Source of the DNA: Aureliella helgolandensis | GTDB lineage: Bacteria > Planctomycetota > Planctomycetia > Pirellulales > Pirellulaceae | DNA: 64,000 nt | Direction of reading: 5' to 3' | NCBI RefSeq assembly: GCF_007752135.1 | Contig: NZ_CP036298.1 | Location: 6,688,501 to 6,752,500, forward strand | Shown here: positions 48,965-58,584 of the stretch, one piece after another | Layout of the letters: the number at the start of each line of letters is the position of its first letter | Position numbering within the stretch: the first letter of the stretch is position 1 | Program-made: the position numbers and the translations under genes | Notes under the pieces: generated by a model | What the model saw: the letters and a program-made list of their open reading frames with translations, nothing else | Told to the model about the DNA's origin: nothing | Database searches by the model: none

Positions 48965-49642
48965 TTAGAAGCGGCTGACCCAATTCTCCTGCCGCGCCAA
49001 CTCCACCGCTTCCATGCGTGTTTCAACGCTTAGTTTCTCGAGGATGTTGTGCACATGATTTTTGACGGTGTAGAGCGACACACTGAGCTCCTTGGCAATC
49101 TGCTTGTTGCTCTTCGCTTTGGCGAGCAAGCCGATCACCTCTTGCTCGCGGCCAGTAAGGCGACAAGCTGAGATGGCAGTGGGGACTTGCCAAGCTGGTG
49201 ATTGGGCAATCCGTGAAAACTCAGCAAACATCGTGGCAGCGAAATCGCCAGAACAGAAGCCACTCCCCTCAAGGACTCGATCGATGGCCAAGTTGAGCTC
49301 ATCCAAGGAAGCGCGTTCCAACACGCAGCCGTGCACGCCGCAGGCCAAACACTCGGCTAAGGAGCCATGGTCATCGGGGACCAACACGATGATCTTGGCA
49401 GGCGAGGAACTGGTTTGAACACGCCCAATAATTTCGGTAGGAAGAACCCCAGGTAAATTTAGATCAAGCAGAACGACATCCGCTGAATTGAAGAGCTCTT
49501 CACCGATCTGAGCGATTTGAGCGTGATCGATGGCTATCGCTTCATCATCTCTCGCCGTCTTGATGTAATTCACCAAGCAGTCGCGGAACAAGCCATTCCG
49601 GTGAAAGACAAGTACCTGATTTGTCGCTTGCGTCGTAGTCAT
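48965..49642 (-). CDS. NarL/LuxR-family response regulator
   Basis: 225 residues. Receiver domain (about 8-125) with phospho-acceptor Asp60 in ADVVLLDLNLPG; C-terminal LuxR-type helix-turn-helix (about 158-220) with LTGREQEVIGLLA and SNKQIAKELSVSLYTVKNHV. It binds DNA upon phosphorylation by a cognate kinase, which is not in view. Being next to acyltransferase genes, it may control them; that is inference. ATG start at 49642. Confidence 0.92.
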   Translation of the reverse strand: MTTTQATNQVLVFHRNGLFRDCLVNYIKTARDDEAIAIDHAQIAQIGEELFNSADVVLLDLNLPGVLPTEIIGRVQTSSSPAKIIVLVPDDHGSLAECLACGVHGCVLERASLDELNLAIDRVLEGSGFCSGDFAATMFAEFSRIAQSPAWQVPTAISACRLTGREQEVIGLLAKAKSNKQIAKELSVSLYTVKNHVHNILEKLSVETRMEAVELARQENWVSRF

Positions 49643-50257
49643 AGCAATCGTTTCCTGGGCAGTGAAACTGAGCTATCCACCTTCGAGAAATCTCGGGAGG
49701 CTGCTGGAAAGGAACTCAAGTCTTAATAACTTTCTTCGGTGACCGAATCGTGCGCACGCTTCCCTTGCCATTCCCCATTCCATGCCATTGACTCCTCCGC
49801 GTTGCTAGCACATCAATGCTGGCAAATACTCAGGAAGCACCAAAAGACGACGAGCACACCGGCCTTTCGGTCCCAATACGGGAAAATCAATATTGGTTAA
49901 ACAACGAATAACATGGCTCACGTTCTCAACGGAGAGCAGCTAAAAGGATACCAAAGCAGCGGTGAGGAGAAGTTTTTAAAGCGATAAGTTGATCACTTTA
50001 TATATGAATCCCCGGATTGTGGAACACCGGCAAACAGGGGGGATTGTGCTAAGACATTGCGCCTAACAACCACTTTCAAGCAGCGATAAAGGTCTAGAGT
50101 CATCCCTTAACCGGCCCCGTGAGGACTATAGCAACGGGATAAAGCGTCCCGGTGGCCACACCATCGATGGCAACTCTGTCTTTGCAGAGATCTGACGAGA
50201 GGGAGATTGACAACCGCGAAAGCCGCAGCGCGTAAACAATGCACGAACAGCTACATT

Positions 50258-50333
50258 GGGGGGGGCGCAATATTGGGGACAGAGCATTGCGAGTCGGGGG
50301 GGGCGCAATATTGGGGACAGAGCATTGCGAGTC
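50258..50333. repeat. 38-bp perfect tandem duplication
   Basis: Two identical units, each a run of eight G followed by CGCAATATTGGGGACAGAGC and ATTGCGAGTC. Recent duplication, since no base differs. Confidence 0.92.
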
Positions 50334-50504
50334 TTGCAGATCTTCCGCAAGTCCCTCTTCTTAGACTCTTGACCAACCTGATGGCGCCAGCGAGGACCGT
50401 TGCTTTGTAGGAATGCCGTCGAATACGTGACAACTTAATGAAAGTCCTGGTCCCAAGTGGACTCCACGCCAAGCACAACAATCACAGACGACAGAGAGCT
50501 TTAC

Positions 50505-50625
50505 AACCGCGAAAGACGCTAAATACGCGAAAGTTGAAGCTCGTAAAAATGGCACGTAAAGTGACATTGGGGCAGTAAAGTGACATTGGGGACAGACCAT
50601 TTCGCATCTTTCGCGGTTGTTGCCT
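50505..50625. repeat. Dispersed repeat family B, inverted arms
   Basis: Left arm ACCGCGAAAGACGCTAAATA then CGCGAAAG (about 50,510) and right arm TTTCGCATCTTTCGCGGTTG (about 50,600), separated by about 65 bp that include GTGACATTGGGG twice. Confidence 0.85.
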
Positions 50626-50934
50626 TCTTGGCTCTGGCCAGGCGGGATCGCGCCAACGGGAGCTATGGCGAGCAGGAAAGCTAGCGCACCCCACAAAGGT
50701 TCTATTAAAAGGCAGCACGACTGGCGTTTTGCCCCCACCATCGAGCGGCCCATACTACTGAGTCGCTCAACTTAGTACAAAATTACTAGTTAGGCTGAAA
50801 GGCAAGCGGCCCAACTCACGAAATAGAGTAGCTACTGGCCGCTAATTACGGCTATGCAAACCATCATGAATTCTGCTCCCTGCCACCTTTTGCTAGCCTC
50901 ATGAAACGCACTATCTGAATCTACGAAATCGCTC

Positions 50935-51666
50935 ATGCGGATATGCAACGCCCATTCTGAAACTGCTGGCGCCAAGATCACTTGCCGGCTGGCACACAGC
51001 CGTGAGGATTTTTGCAACGCATTTCGGCTTCTGCACCAACAGTATTGTGCGGCCGGATTATGCCGCCCCAACCCTAGCGGCATGCGCATCAGCCCACAGC
51101 AATTGCAGCCGGAAAGCCAAGTTATCGTGGCCGAGCAGAGACGGCAGGTCGTCGGCACTGTTTCTTTGACTATTGACAGCAAACGGCAGTTGCCGCTGGA
51201 GAACATATTTGGCACAGAGGTGCGCGCGTTACGCACCCGCAAGTTGCGTTTGCTAGAAGTGGGATGTTTGGCTGCGACGGGGAGTACACACCGCTTCCCT
51301 TCCCCCGTATACGCTGCACTGACTCGAGCAGCTATCGAAGTTGCACAGCGGAGTGGTACGGACCGCATGATAGCCGCCGTACACCCGCGTCATTCGAAAT
51401 TCTACGAGCGTAGCATGGGTTTCCAACGACTGAGCCAGCCGGTTGCCTACGAGATGGTCGAGGGGCAGCTGGCCGTCTGCGTCTCAGGCTCGCCAAATTC
51501 GCCGGGGAACTACCGCAATCCATGGCGACGAATTTTCTTTGAAGGCCCTCTAAATCCTTTGCTCTCGTTGAATTCTGCGATGCTTCCCTTCGACCGCGCC
51601 TATTTCTCCAGGTTGCTCAATCAGCTCCAGCCAGCGTCGCTACCCACCCGCCACCGCGTGGCATAG
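50935..51666 (+). CDS. FeeM/exosortase-associated N-acyltransferase, copy 2
   Basis: 243 residues, ATG 50935. Family blocks: LRLLEVGCLAA at 104-114 and AAVHPRHSKFYERSMGFQRL (about 147-166), aligned with copies 1 and 3. It is on the opposite strand from copy 1 and has a different C-terminal tail (about 60 residues ending in LPTRHRVA). Copies this different in sequence probably use different acceptors or acyl donors, but no residue shows which. Confidence 0.78.
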   Translation: MRICNAHSETAGAKITCRLAHSREDFCNAFRLLHQQYCAAGLCRPNPSGMRISPQQLQPESQVIVAEQRRQVVGTVSLTIDSKRQLPLENIFGTEVRALRTRKLRLLEVGCLAATGSTHRFPSPVYAALTRAAIEVAQRSGTDRMIAAVHPRHSKFYERSMGFQRLSQPVAYEMVEGQLAVCVSGSPNSPGNYRNPWRRIFFEGPLNPLLSLNSAMLPFDRAYFSRLLNQLQPASLPTRHRVA

Positions 51667-51837
51667 CGCGAACCGCTATCCAGAACAAGCACCCTATCCC
51701 TCCGATACTCACGTGGTAGAGGATAAATAGAAGGAGATCCCCGTCGAGCTCATCGGTCATCCCTTGCTTGATCTTCCTCGCGGTGCATTTTCATCTTGCA
51801 GCACCTGGGAACGGGGCACGTTGGCCTTGCTTTACGG

Positions 51838-52600
51838 CTTGTTGATTTAAGAGCGTTTTCAGATCGACCACGAAGGCAGCACCCTGAATCCTCCTGTAGC
51901 AGCGACCACTCTTCCTTGCTCACGCGGCGGGTTACGATTTCAACAAGCCGTCGCGCGGCGAATTGCCATCACCGAGCTCGGCCTGGAAATCCATTGTCTG
52001 GGCACCTCAAACTGCCTGCGTTTTGGAACAAGGCAAGAGCCTCAGGGGCAATGCAACAGCCGGTAAAAACCTAGCAACGAGGTGCTCGGAGCTTGCTTAG
52101 ACAACTGTCGTATAGGGAGCACCTCTAGTTCTAACGCAGAGGCAGTGCTCTAAATACTCAGTAGCGAAAACCGCTCTTCCTTGCTCACCGGGCTGTCGAA
52201 ATAGTAACCCGCTGCGTGAGCAAGGAAAGATAGTTGCCGCTACAAGGCAGTTTGGGACGCGACCTGCGCGTTAAAATTCAAATTGCTATTAAATCTACAG
52301 CCCGTCACGCGGCGGGCTACGGTTTCAACAAGCCGTCGCGCGGCGAGTTGCAATCACTGAGCTCGGCCTGGAAATCCATTGTCTGGGCACCTCCGACTGC
52401 CAGCGTTTGGAACGAGGCAAGAGCCTCAGGGGCAATGCAACAGCCGGTAAAAACCTAGCAACGAGGTGCTCGGAGCTTGCTTAGACAACTGTCATATAGA
52501 GAGCACTTCTAGTTCTAACGCAGAGGCAGTGCCCGAAATACTCTGTTGCGAAAACCACTCTTCCTTGCTCACGCGGCGGGTTACGATGTCAACATTGCGG
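51838..52600. repeat. Family A repeats in a tandem block
   Basis: A unit beginning CAACAAGCCGTCGCGCGGCG at 51941 recurs at 52326 (period 385) and its opening recurs at 52590. Within it are family A copies in both orientations, including 52189-52320, which shares CGGGCTGTCGAAATAGTAAC with the end of epsI. The shared stretch also contains GCAACAGCCGGTAAAAACCT and CTCGGAGCTTGCTTAGACAA. No gene inside. Confidence 0.88.
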
Positions 52601-52651
52601 ACGTAGCGAGGTGCGATCGAAACGCTTTGGAATGTGGTGGAGTAGAAAACG

Positions 52652-53656
52652 CTAGGTACTACTAGCCGACTGGCCATACCCCAGCTTGAGCATTCGCTTC
52701 TTCAGCACGTGGCGTTTCAGGCGTTGCAGAGGATTGCGATTCCCCATGACCAACCGGCCTTGGCGCAGTAGTCCTCGATAGGCATCAAATTGTGCGTAGG
52801 CAGGAGCGGCGCGAAGGCGCCCGCGGCCAAGCAGAATTTTGACCGCTTCTGTGCCGACAACTCCACTGGCTAAATGACAGGCTGCAGCCACCGAAGGCCC
52901 ACGGCCACTGGCATCCACATAGGAGAAATCGAAATAGGGTACGTGCGTAGCGCGTGGAGCTAGGCCCATGGCGAACGCGGCGAACATTTCAACCGGGCTC
53001 ATCGCATCGTGCAAGTCAAAGTAGTCATCAAAACTCATTCCATTTGGGTCAAACAACAGCCAAGCGGTACTGAATCCAATAGGTCCAGCAGTGATCGCCC
53101 AAATACCACGGCGACGAGCCTCATTGAACAACATCCGACGAGCTTTGAATGCAAAAAAGTCGACCGAATCGACCAACAAGTCGACCCCATCGAGAAAGCG
53201 ATCGACATTGTCAGCGGAGACAAACTCGTTCATGGTGTCGAGCTCGAGCTCGGGATTGACTCCCCGCGCTGAGTCCGCCAACACTTGAGTCTTGGAACAA
53301 CCAATGGTGTTGAGTGTAGCGCCAAACTGACGGTTGAAATTCTTCATTTCGAATTCGTCGGCATCCGCAATTCGAAATTTCCCAACCCCTAAACGGGCCA
53401 AAGTCATCAAGTGGATTCCGCCCACACCTCCCATACCAGGTATGGCAACTCGCGTCCCTCGGAGTCGTTGTTGCTCCTCTGGAGACACAAGCCCCAAATT
53501 GCGAGAAAAAGCAGTCTCATAGTCCCAGGACGCATCGACGGAAGGGATCTCTTCTTGTGTTTCCGACTCAGAGGACATCTGCAAGCCTTGCGCAATTCGA
53601 ATTGGAATTCCGTTTTGTGTAGTACTGATCTCTTCGATAGAAGTTGGAACGAGCAT
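52652..53656 (-). CDS. ThiF/MoeB-like E1 adenylyltransferase
   Basis: 334 residues (an internal ATG at 53578 is an alternative start). The nucleotide loop GMGGVGG is at 74-80, and IADADEFEMKNFNRQFGA (about 96-113) carries the Asp, Asn and Arg residues that bind ATP-Mg in MoeB, ThiF and HesA. VDLLVDSVDFFAFKARRML is the following conserved block. The paired CxxC zinc ligands of MoeB are not seen. It should adenylate a carboxyl group (a protein C-terminus or a small molecule). No ubiquitin-like partner is encoded nearby. Context links it to the nitroreductase and acyltransferase genes. Confidence 0.83.
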   Translation of the reverse strand: MLVPTSIEEISTTQNGIPIRIAQGLQMSSESETQEEIPSVDASWDYETAFSRNLGLVSPEEQQRLRGTRVAIPGMGGVGGIHLMTLARLGVGKFRIADADEFEMKNFNRQFGATLNTIGCSKTQVLADSARGVNPELELDTMNEFVSADNVDRFLDGVDLLVDSVDFFAFKARRMLFNEARRRGIWAITAGPIGFSTAWLLFDPNGMSFDDYFDLHDAMSPVEMFAAFAMGLAPRATHVPYFDFSYVDASGRGPSVAAACHLASGVVGTEAVKILLGRGRLRAAPAYAQFDAYRGLLRQGRLVMGNRNPLQRLKRHVLKKRMLKLGYGQSASST

Positions 53657-54165
53657 CGTAGCCTATACTGAATAGAATCGCTAAGAGTTTGCCACTGAAA
53701 TACAATTTTGGTTACGCTAACGGGTGGTCTGCTCTAAAAACTTTTCATAGCCCGGTATGCTGGCGGTTTAGACTTGGATCCCGTCCCAGGCTGGAACTGC
53801 ATCGCTGATCATGATCACGCACTGACGTACCGCCTTGGGTGAGGAGCGGGCAATGGCATAGGCTTCCGACTTGCCGTTTTTCGCATGGCAAGCAGGAAGC
53901 CAACCCCACGCTTTAGGACCTTCGGAACAATTATTGGCGGATAGTCGCCGAATCGCTCCGCCGGTTCGTTCGGGAAAATGCCGATCGGCGGAGCGATCTG
54001 GCGACACTTATCGTTCCGACGTTCTTTAGATCCGACAATTGCTTTCCGCGTTGCTCGGGCAATTTTCCTCCCAGGCCCTCTGGTGGGCAAAGATGTCTAC
54101 AGGCGGCGCACTGCTGGCAAGACATTCGACAGGCGTCGACTCCCCGCGCTCAACCCTCCAGAGTC
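53657..54165. other. 509-bp region without a recognised gene
   Basis: Several short frames on both strands give Arg/Pro-rich peptides with no domain; nothing supports any of them. No repeat family member was identified. Confidence 0.4.
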
Positions 54166-54519
54166 TTAGCGATGAGCCAGCTTGGAAAGCATATCCGCCA
54201 CAATTTCTTGATCTGCCCCCTGTTGCTCGCTCTGGATGGTCAGTAACTGTGAAATAAGCTCTGGCACCATAGCGATGTCCAAACTCATGACCACATCTTC
54301 CCGTTTCCAATGCGCTAGCCAACAAGCATCTTCGAGTTGTTCTGCAAACTGCAACAGGAGGCTATTCTCCGTGCTCCCTGACCGAACTTGGGCAGCCAGG
54401 AGAATCTGCCAACTAGCGGCGCGTACGCGATCGAGATGGAGATCGCAAGTCAGTTTTTCACCGACTGGCTGACTACCCGTTTGCGGATTGGTTTCATTGA
54501 GTTGGGAGCGTGTTTCCAT
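54166..54519 (-). CDS. Hypothetical small helical protein
   Basis: 117 residues from ATG 54519. Acidic, mostly helical, with Cys27, no signal peptide and no membrane segment. Codon use is gene-like and the frame has no competing strand overlap. It is not recognised. It lies upstream of, and divergent from, the ABC exporter operon and may belong with the ThiF group on the minus strand. Confidence 0.55.
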   Translation of the reverse strand: METRSQLNETNPQTGSQPVGEKLTCDLHLDRVRAASWQILLAAQVRSGSTENSLLLQFAEQLEDACWLAHWKREDVVMSLDIAMVPELISQLLTIQSEQQGADQEIVADMLSKLAHR

Positions 54520-54808
54520 GATCAATCCCTAAATCGAATTTCATTAGAAGGGTCCGATGACTGAACAACTCTAGGTTCCCACCAAGATTGCAGCGGCCGC
54601 TCATTAACATTTAGCCGTGCCCAAATCTCTCCATCTAACGATTTTGCGGCTTTTCCCTGTCGCTCTACGTGCTAGTGCAATACACAGCCCCTGCGTCCCT
54701 CCTATGGTGGCCGTCCGAGGTGCGGATGCTCTTGCTCTACAGGGCAGATTCCGCTAATCCAAGGTGAGTCCATTGGCCCCTTTTTTGACGACTCGACATA
54801 GTTTTCCC

Positions 54809-55939
54809 ATGCTCTGGTACTTGTCCCTGAGAACCCTGCTGTTTGACCGTGGCAAATTGCTGACGGGGCTGGTCGGCGTTGTGTTTTCAGTCATCCTTGT
54901 GAATGTGCAGGGAGGGCTGTTTTACGGGCTCATTTCCAAGGCAAGCTATCTGGTAGACCGCAGCCAAGCAGATATTTGGGTGGGTAGTTACCAAATGCAC
55001 AACGTCGATTTCCCGCACGACGTACCCGCCCGCTGGCTGCAGCGGATACGAAGTATTCCTGGAGTAGCCGAGGCGGACCCGATTCGCATTGGATTTTCCG
55101 AGATGAGCCTTCCCGATGGAGGGCACGAGGGAGTCACCGTGGTTGGAATTATGCGTGACAGCAGTCTGGGACGATCGTTTGAAGTTATTCAAGGAAATCC
55201 CCAAGCGCTGGCTGATCCGCTTGGAATCGTCGTGGATGAGTGCGATGACGAAAAACTACAATATCCAGCATTGGGCGAAATTCGGGAAATAGGCGGAAAA
55301 CGAACTCGGGTCGTGGCCAAGAGTCGTGGCGTATTGAGCTTTCTGGTGACCCCTTACGTTTTCACGACGCTGGATCGCGCGGCGGACTTCATTGGCTCCG
55401 ATCGCACGCTGGTGTCCTATTTTTTGGTACGCACGGTGCCAGGGGCGAACAAGGCAGAGGTCTGTCGGGAGATTGACCGGCGTTTACCATCAGCGACCGC
55501 CATGACGGCTCAAGATTATGCTAACGTCTCCATCAATTTTTGGACTACGCGAACCGGTATTGGCCTCAGTTTCGGCGCCGCTGCTGGACTCGGTCTACTC
55601 GTCGGACTCGTCATGGTCGGCCAAACGCTGTACGCCATGGTGCTGGATCGAATCAGTGAGTACGCGACCCTCAAAGCGATTGGTGCTACCGAACGTGAAA
55701 TCATCACGCTGCTGACGCTCCAGTCCGCGACGATTGCCATCGTCGGTATTTGCCTGGGAACGGTACTCTCCTTCCTAATTGGACTGCTGCTAAGTACCCC
55801 CCGCACCACCATTGCCATTCCAGCGATGCTCTACGTAGGCAGCGGCTTGTTGGTCTTCACCATCTGCCTGCTGGCCGCCGGTTTGCCTTACTTGCGCGTA
55901 CGCAGTGTCGATGCTCACACCGTGCTCCAAGGAAGTTAG
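54809..55939 (+). CDS. DevC-like ABC transporter permease (FtsX/MacB type)
   Basis: About 376 residues from ATG 54809; GTG 54764 is an alternative that adds 15 residues. One N-terminal helix (about 17-38), a large periplasmic domain (about 40-255), then three helices, with the coupling stretch ISEYATLKAIGATEREI between the first two, as in FtsX/MacB/DevC permeases. It works with the ATPase and the fusion protein that follow; gaps are 5 bp and a 4-bp overlap, so one operon. Confidence 0.87.
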   Translation: MLWYLSLRTLLFDRGKLLTGLVGVVFSVILVNVQGGLFYGLISKASYLVDRSQADIWVGSYQMHNVDFPHDVPARWLQRIRSIPGVAEADPIRIGFSEMSLPDGGHEGVTVVGIMRDSSLGRSFEVIQGNPQALADPLGIVVDECDDEKLQYPALGEIREIGGKRTRVVAKSRGVLSFLVTPYVFTTLDRAADFIGSDRTLVSYFLVRTVPGANKAEVCREIDRRLPSATAMTAQDYANVSINFWTTRTGIGLSFGAAAGLGLLVGLVMVGQTLYAMVLDRISEYATLKAIGATEREIITLLTLQSATIAIVGICLGTVLSFLIGLLLSTPRTTIAIPAMLYVGSGLLVFTICLLAAGLPYLRVRSVDAHTVLQGS

Positions 55940-55944
55940 CCAGC

Positions 55945-56793
55945 ATGCCCCTAGAGCCAAACCATCCACCAGAACCCAGCAACAGGGCAATTCCCGCCAC
56001 CCCAGGGGCAGATCCCGACTATTTTGCTGCCTTTCGGATCGCAGAGGCCTTGGATCTGCCAGAGGAACTCGGCCCAACAGCGGATTTCTCGCATAGTCCT
56101 AAGCCCCCCACGGACGCACAAACGGCGGTGATTCGCGCCGTGGGAATCGACAAGTCCTACATGATCGGCGATCAGCGCTGCCCAGTTCTCCGCGACGTGC
56201 ACTTCGCAACCCACGCGGGTGAATGCGTCTTCCTGTCTGGACCATCCGGTGGTGGCAAGAGTACTCTACTGGCTATCCTGGGCTGCCTGTTGCAGCCGGA
56301 CCAAGGACAAGTATTCCTGAGTGGACGTCGGGCCGACCAACTAACACCTCAGCAGTTGGCCTTCCTGCGGCGCGACAACATTGGCTTTGTCTTCCAGCGA
56401 TTTCAATTGATCCGAGGCCTGACGGCGATGGACAATGTAGCCCTACCACTCACACTTCAAGGTCAATCCCTGCCCGATGCTCGCACCATGGCAGCCGATC
56501 TGCTGCGGCAAGTCGGCTTGGAACAACACCTTCGCGCCCTGCCGACGGCCATGAGCCCCGGACAATGCCAACGCGTGGCGCTGGCACGTGGCCTGATCAC
56601 TCGTCCTCAACTTCTGCTAGCCGATGAGCCCACGGCGGCCCTCGATGCGAAATCGGGTTTGGAGGTCATGGAGTTGCTGCGGGAACTGGTGCACCAAACG
56701 GGAGCTGCTGCCGTCGTGGTGACGCACGATCCTCGGATCCATCACTTTGCCGACCGCATTTGCGAGATGGAAAACGGGAGTCTCCGCACGTGA
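55945..56793 (+). CDS. DevA/LolD-like ABC transporter ATPase
   Basis: 282 residues from ATG 55945; a longer frame from 55750 lies inside the permease gene and is rejected. Walker A GPSGGGKST at 99-107, Q-loop Gln151, signature MSPGQ at 203-207 (LSGGQ in most ABC proteins), Walker B LLLADEPT at 223-230 and a terminal VTHDPR His. An N-terminal extension of about 60 residues is unusual for LolD-like ATPases. It powers the adjacent permease. Confidence 0.92.
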   Translation: MPLEPNHPPEPSNRAIPATPGADPDYFAAFRIAEALDLPEELGPTADFSHSPKPPTDAQTAVIRAVGIDKSYMIGDQRCPVLRDVHFATHAGECVFLSGPSGGGKSTLLAILGCLLQPDQGQVFLSGRRADQLTPQQLAFLRRDNIGFVFQRFQLIRGLTAMDNVALPLTLQGQSLPDARTMAADLLRQVGLEQHLRALPTAMSPGQCQRVALARGLITRPQLLLADEPTAALDAKSGLEVMELLRELVHQTGAAAVVVTHDPRIHHFADRICEMENGSLRT

Positions 56794-57935
56794 AAAAACT
56801 CAACACAATCGTAGCGATTGCCATCGCACTGGTGGTGGCCGTCATTGTAGCTCGGCAATTTCGGCCATCGACGCTGCCAGACCGTTCCGCCGCCTTGCGG
56901 CAAACCAGCTCTTCAACAGAACGGGTCGCTGCATCTGGATGGATTGAGGGACGCACTTCCAACGTCGAGGTTCGCGCGCGGCTGGCAGAGCAAATCGAAG
57001 AGATCTTGGTCAAGGAAGGGGATTGGGTATCCAAGGGCCAACCTCTGGTGACCCTCGACGCTTCCGTCCGAGTGCTGGAGCAACAGCTGGCGCGGGCGGA
57101 ACTCGCACAAGCCCAAGCAAAGCTGGAGCAGTTGGAGAACGGGGCTAGGACAACTGAGATCGATGTCGCAAGACACGAACTGGCCGCACGCTCTGCAGAG
57201 CTCGATGGCGTGCGCAAGGGACTCGAGCGCATCCAAGTCCTTCGGGCATCCAACGCAGCCAGCCAACAAGCCTACGATGAAGAATTTGCAAGATTCAAAA
57301 CCCTGGAGGGCCTGGTCGCTGCGGCCCAGAATCGCCTGGCAACTCTGGCAGATCCGCCACGACAAGACGAACGCAGTGCCGCTCAAGCGATGGTGGAAGC
57401 GGCCGCCTCGCGGCTATCGTTGGCCGAAGTCAATCTCCGCCGCACCCGTATTGTTTCCCCTCTGGACGGGAGAGTAATGCGAGTGCAGTGTGAAGTTGGT
57501 GAATTGGCCCGTGCCGACTCTTCAGATCCACTGGTAATCCTGGCGGACACTCGACAATTGCGGGTCGTGGCCGAGGTCGATGAATTCGACGCACTGCGAG
57601 TAGCTATCGGTCAGCCCGCGATCATTACCGTCGACAGTGTTGAAGGCATCTTGGCGCGGGGTGTCGTGATAGACTTGGAACCTCAGGTAGGTCAAAAACT
57701 ACTGTTCACTTCCCAGCGAGGCGATCGACTCGATTCCTTTAGCCGCCGCGTTTGGATCGCCTTGGATCAGGCTGGTGACTTGCCCGTTGGTTTACCCGTA
57801 GACGTCGTGTTGTCGACGGCCGAACAGCATCGACGCAGCAGCCAATCTGCTCCAGCAAGTGGCCCGCTGGCAGACACACCGCCTGCAACTGCTCCAGGTG
57901 CACAATACATCAATACGCAACGAGAGTCCCCGTAG
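56790..57935 (+). CDS. HlyD/DevB-like membrane fusion protein
   Basis: About 381 residues. GTG 56790 overlaps the ATPase stop (GTGA) and puts an N-terminal helix (about 5-22) at the start. A lipoyl-like half (ASGWIEGRTSNVEV, then EGDWVSKGQPLVTLDA), a coiled-coil hairpin (about 95-205) and the second half SPLDGRVMRVQCEVGEL follow. This is the periplasmic adaptor of DevBCA/MacAB-like exporters, which in cyanobacteria export glycolipids. The substrate here could be a lipid-like product of the acyltransferases (inference). Confidence 0.9.
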   Translation: MKKLNTIVAIAIALVVAVIVARQFRPSTLPDRSAALRQTSSSTERVAASGWIEGRTSNVEVRARLAEQIEEILVKEGDWVSKGQPLVTLDASVRVLEQQLARAELAQAQAKLEQLENGARTTEIDVARHELAARSAELDGVRKGLERIQVLRASNAASQQAYDEEFARFKTLEGLVAAAQNRLATLADPPRQDERSAAQAMVEAAASRLSLAEVNLRRTRIVSPLDGRVMRVQCEVGELARADSSDPLVILADTRQLRVVAEVDEFDALRVAIGQPAIITVDSVEGILARGVVIDLEPQVGQKLLFTSQRGDRLDSFSRRVWIALDQAGDLPVGLPVDVVLSTAEQHRRSSQSAPASGPLADTPPATAPGAQYINTQRESP

Positions 57936-58023
57936 CGACGAGCATTTTTTGGTACTCAATACTTTCCTGGCCGAGTCGGGGAACGCGCGTTGCCTCTGCC
58001 CCCGTCTCAAGGTGGTCTGGCCG

Positions 58024-58380
58024 CGTGGTACTTCTCCACAAACACGCTCCTGCAAGACACCTTTTCGCGTATTTTGCGTCTTTCGCGGTTCCTATTCTCT
58101 GGTGGCCGCGGCATGCCTTCCGAACGATCTACAACCGCGAAATATGCGCAATATGCGAAATGAAGACGGGGCACGGTAACGGCGGGACACATGCAACGCC
58201 AGTGTTCGTGTCTCCCAGTTCTTTCGTGGTTGTCCCAAACTCGTTGCTGGTACCGGTGATCTCGCGATGCCTGGTCTAGCAGCGTGGTACTCTCAAACAC
58301 GCGCCTGCAAAACAACTTTTCGCGTATTTAGCGTCTTTCGCGGTTCCTATTCTCTGGTGGCCACAGCATGCCTTCAAACC
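58024..58380. repeat. Family B repeat, one full and one partial copy
   Basis: Copy A (about 58024-58265) runs from GTACTTCTCCACAAACACGC through TTTCGCGGTTCC and ACAACCGCGAAATATGCG to the TGGTTGTCCC end. Copy B (about 58270-58380) repeats its first half. The same unit recurs at 59430-59700, so the PEP-CTERM gene in between is bounded by direct repeats. Confidence 0.88.
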
Positions 58381-58584
58381 GCCAGGTTTGGGGGTATCCT
58401 GCCATTCCACTCGCTGCGACAGCTCACGGACACCCCCTTTACCGCTGCCAGGGATTGGTCCAAAGGGATTAGTAGCGACAATCTGGGCAAAATTGGTTCT
58501 AACGTGCTTGACCAGGGCGTTAGTGGTAGATATTGTCAGCTTAGGTTCAATTCAATCCCTTAATTTTTTGATGGTAAACTAGCC

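Larger units (their letters stand above)
49643..50934. other. 1.3-kb repeat-bearing intergenic region
   Basis: No gene is supported. It holds a 38-bp tandem duplication (50258-50333), a family B inverted repeat (50505-50625) and the short phrase TTGGGGACAGA three times (two in the tandem, one at about 50,584). Confidence 0.6.

Noticed and set aside
55750-55944. N-terminal extension of the ABC ATPase
   Set aside because: Overlaps the conserved end of the permease; ATG 55945 is a better start.
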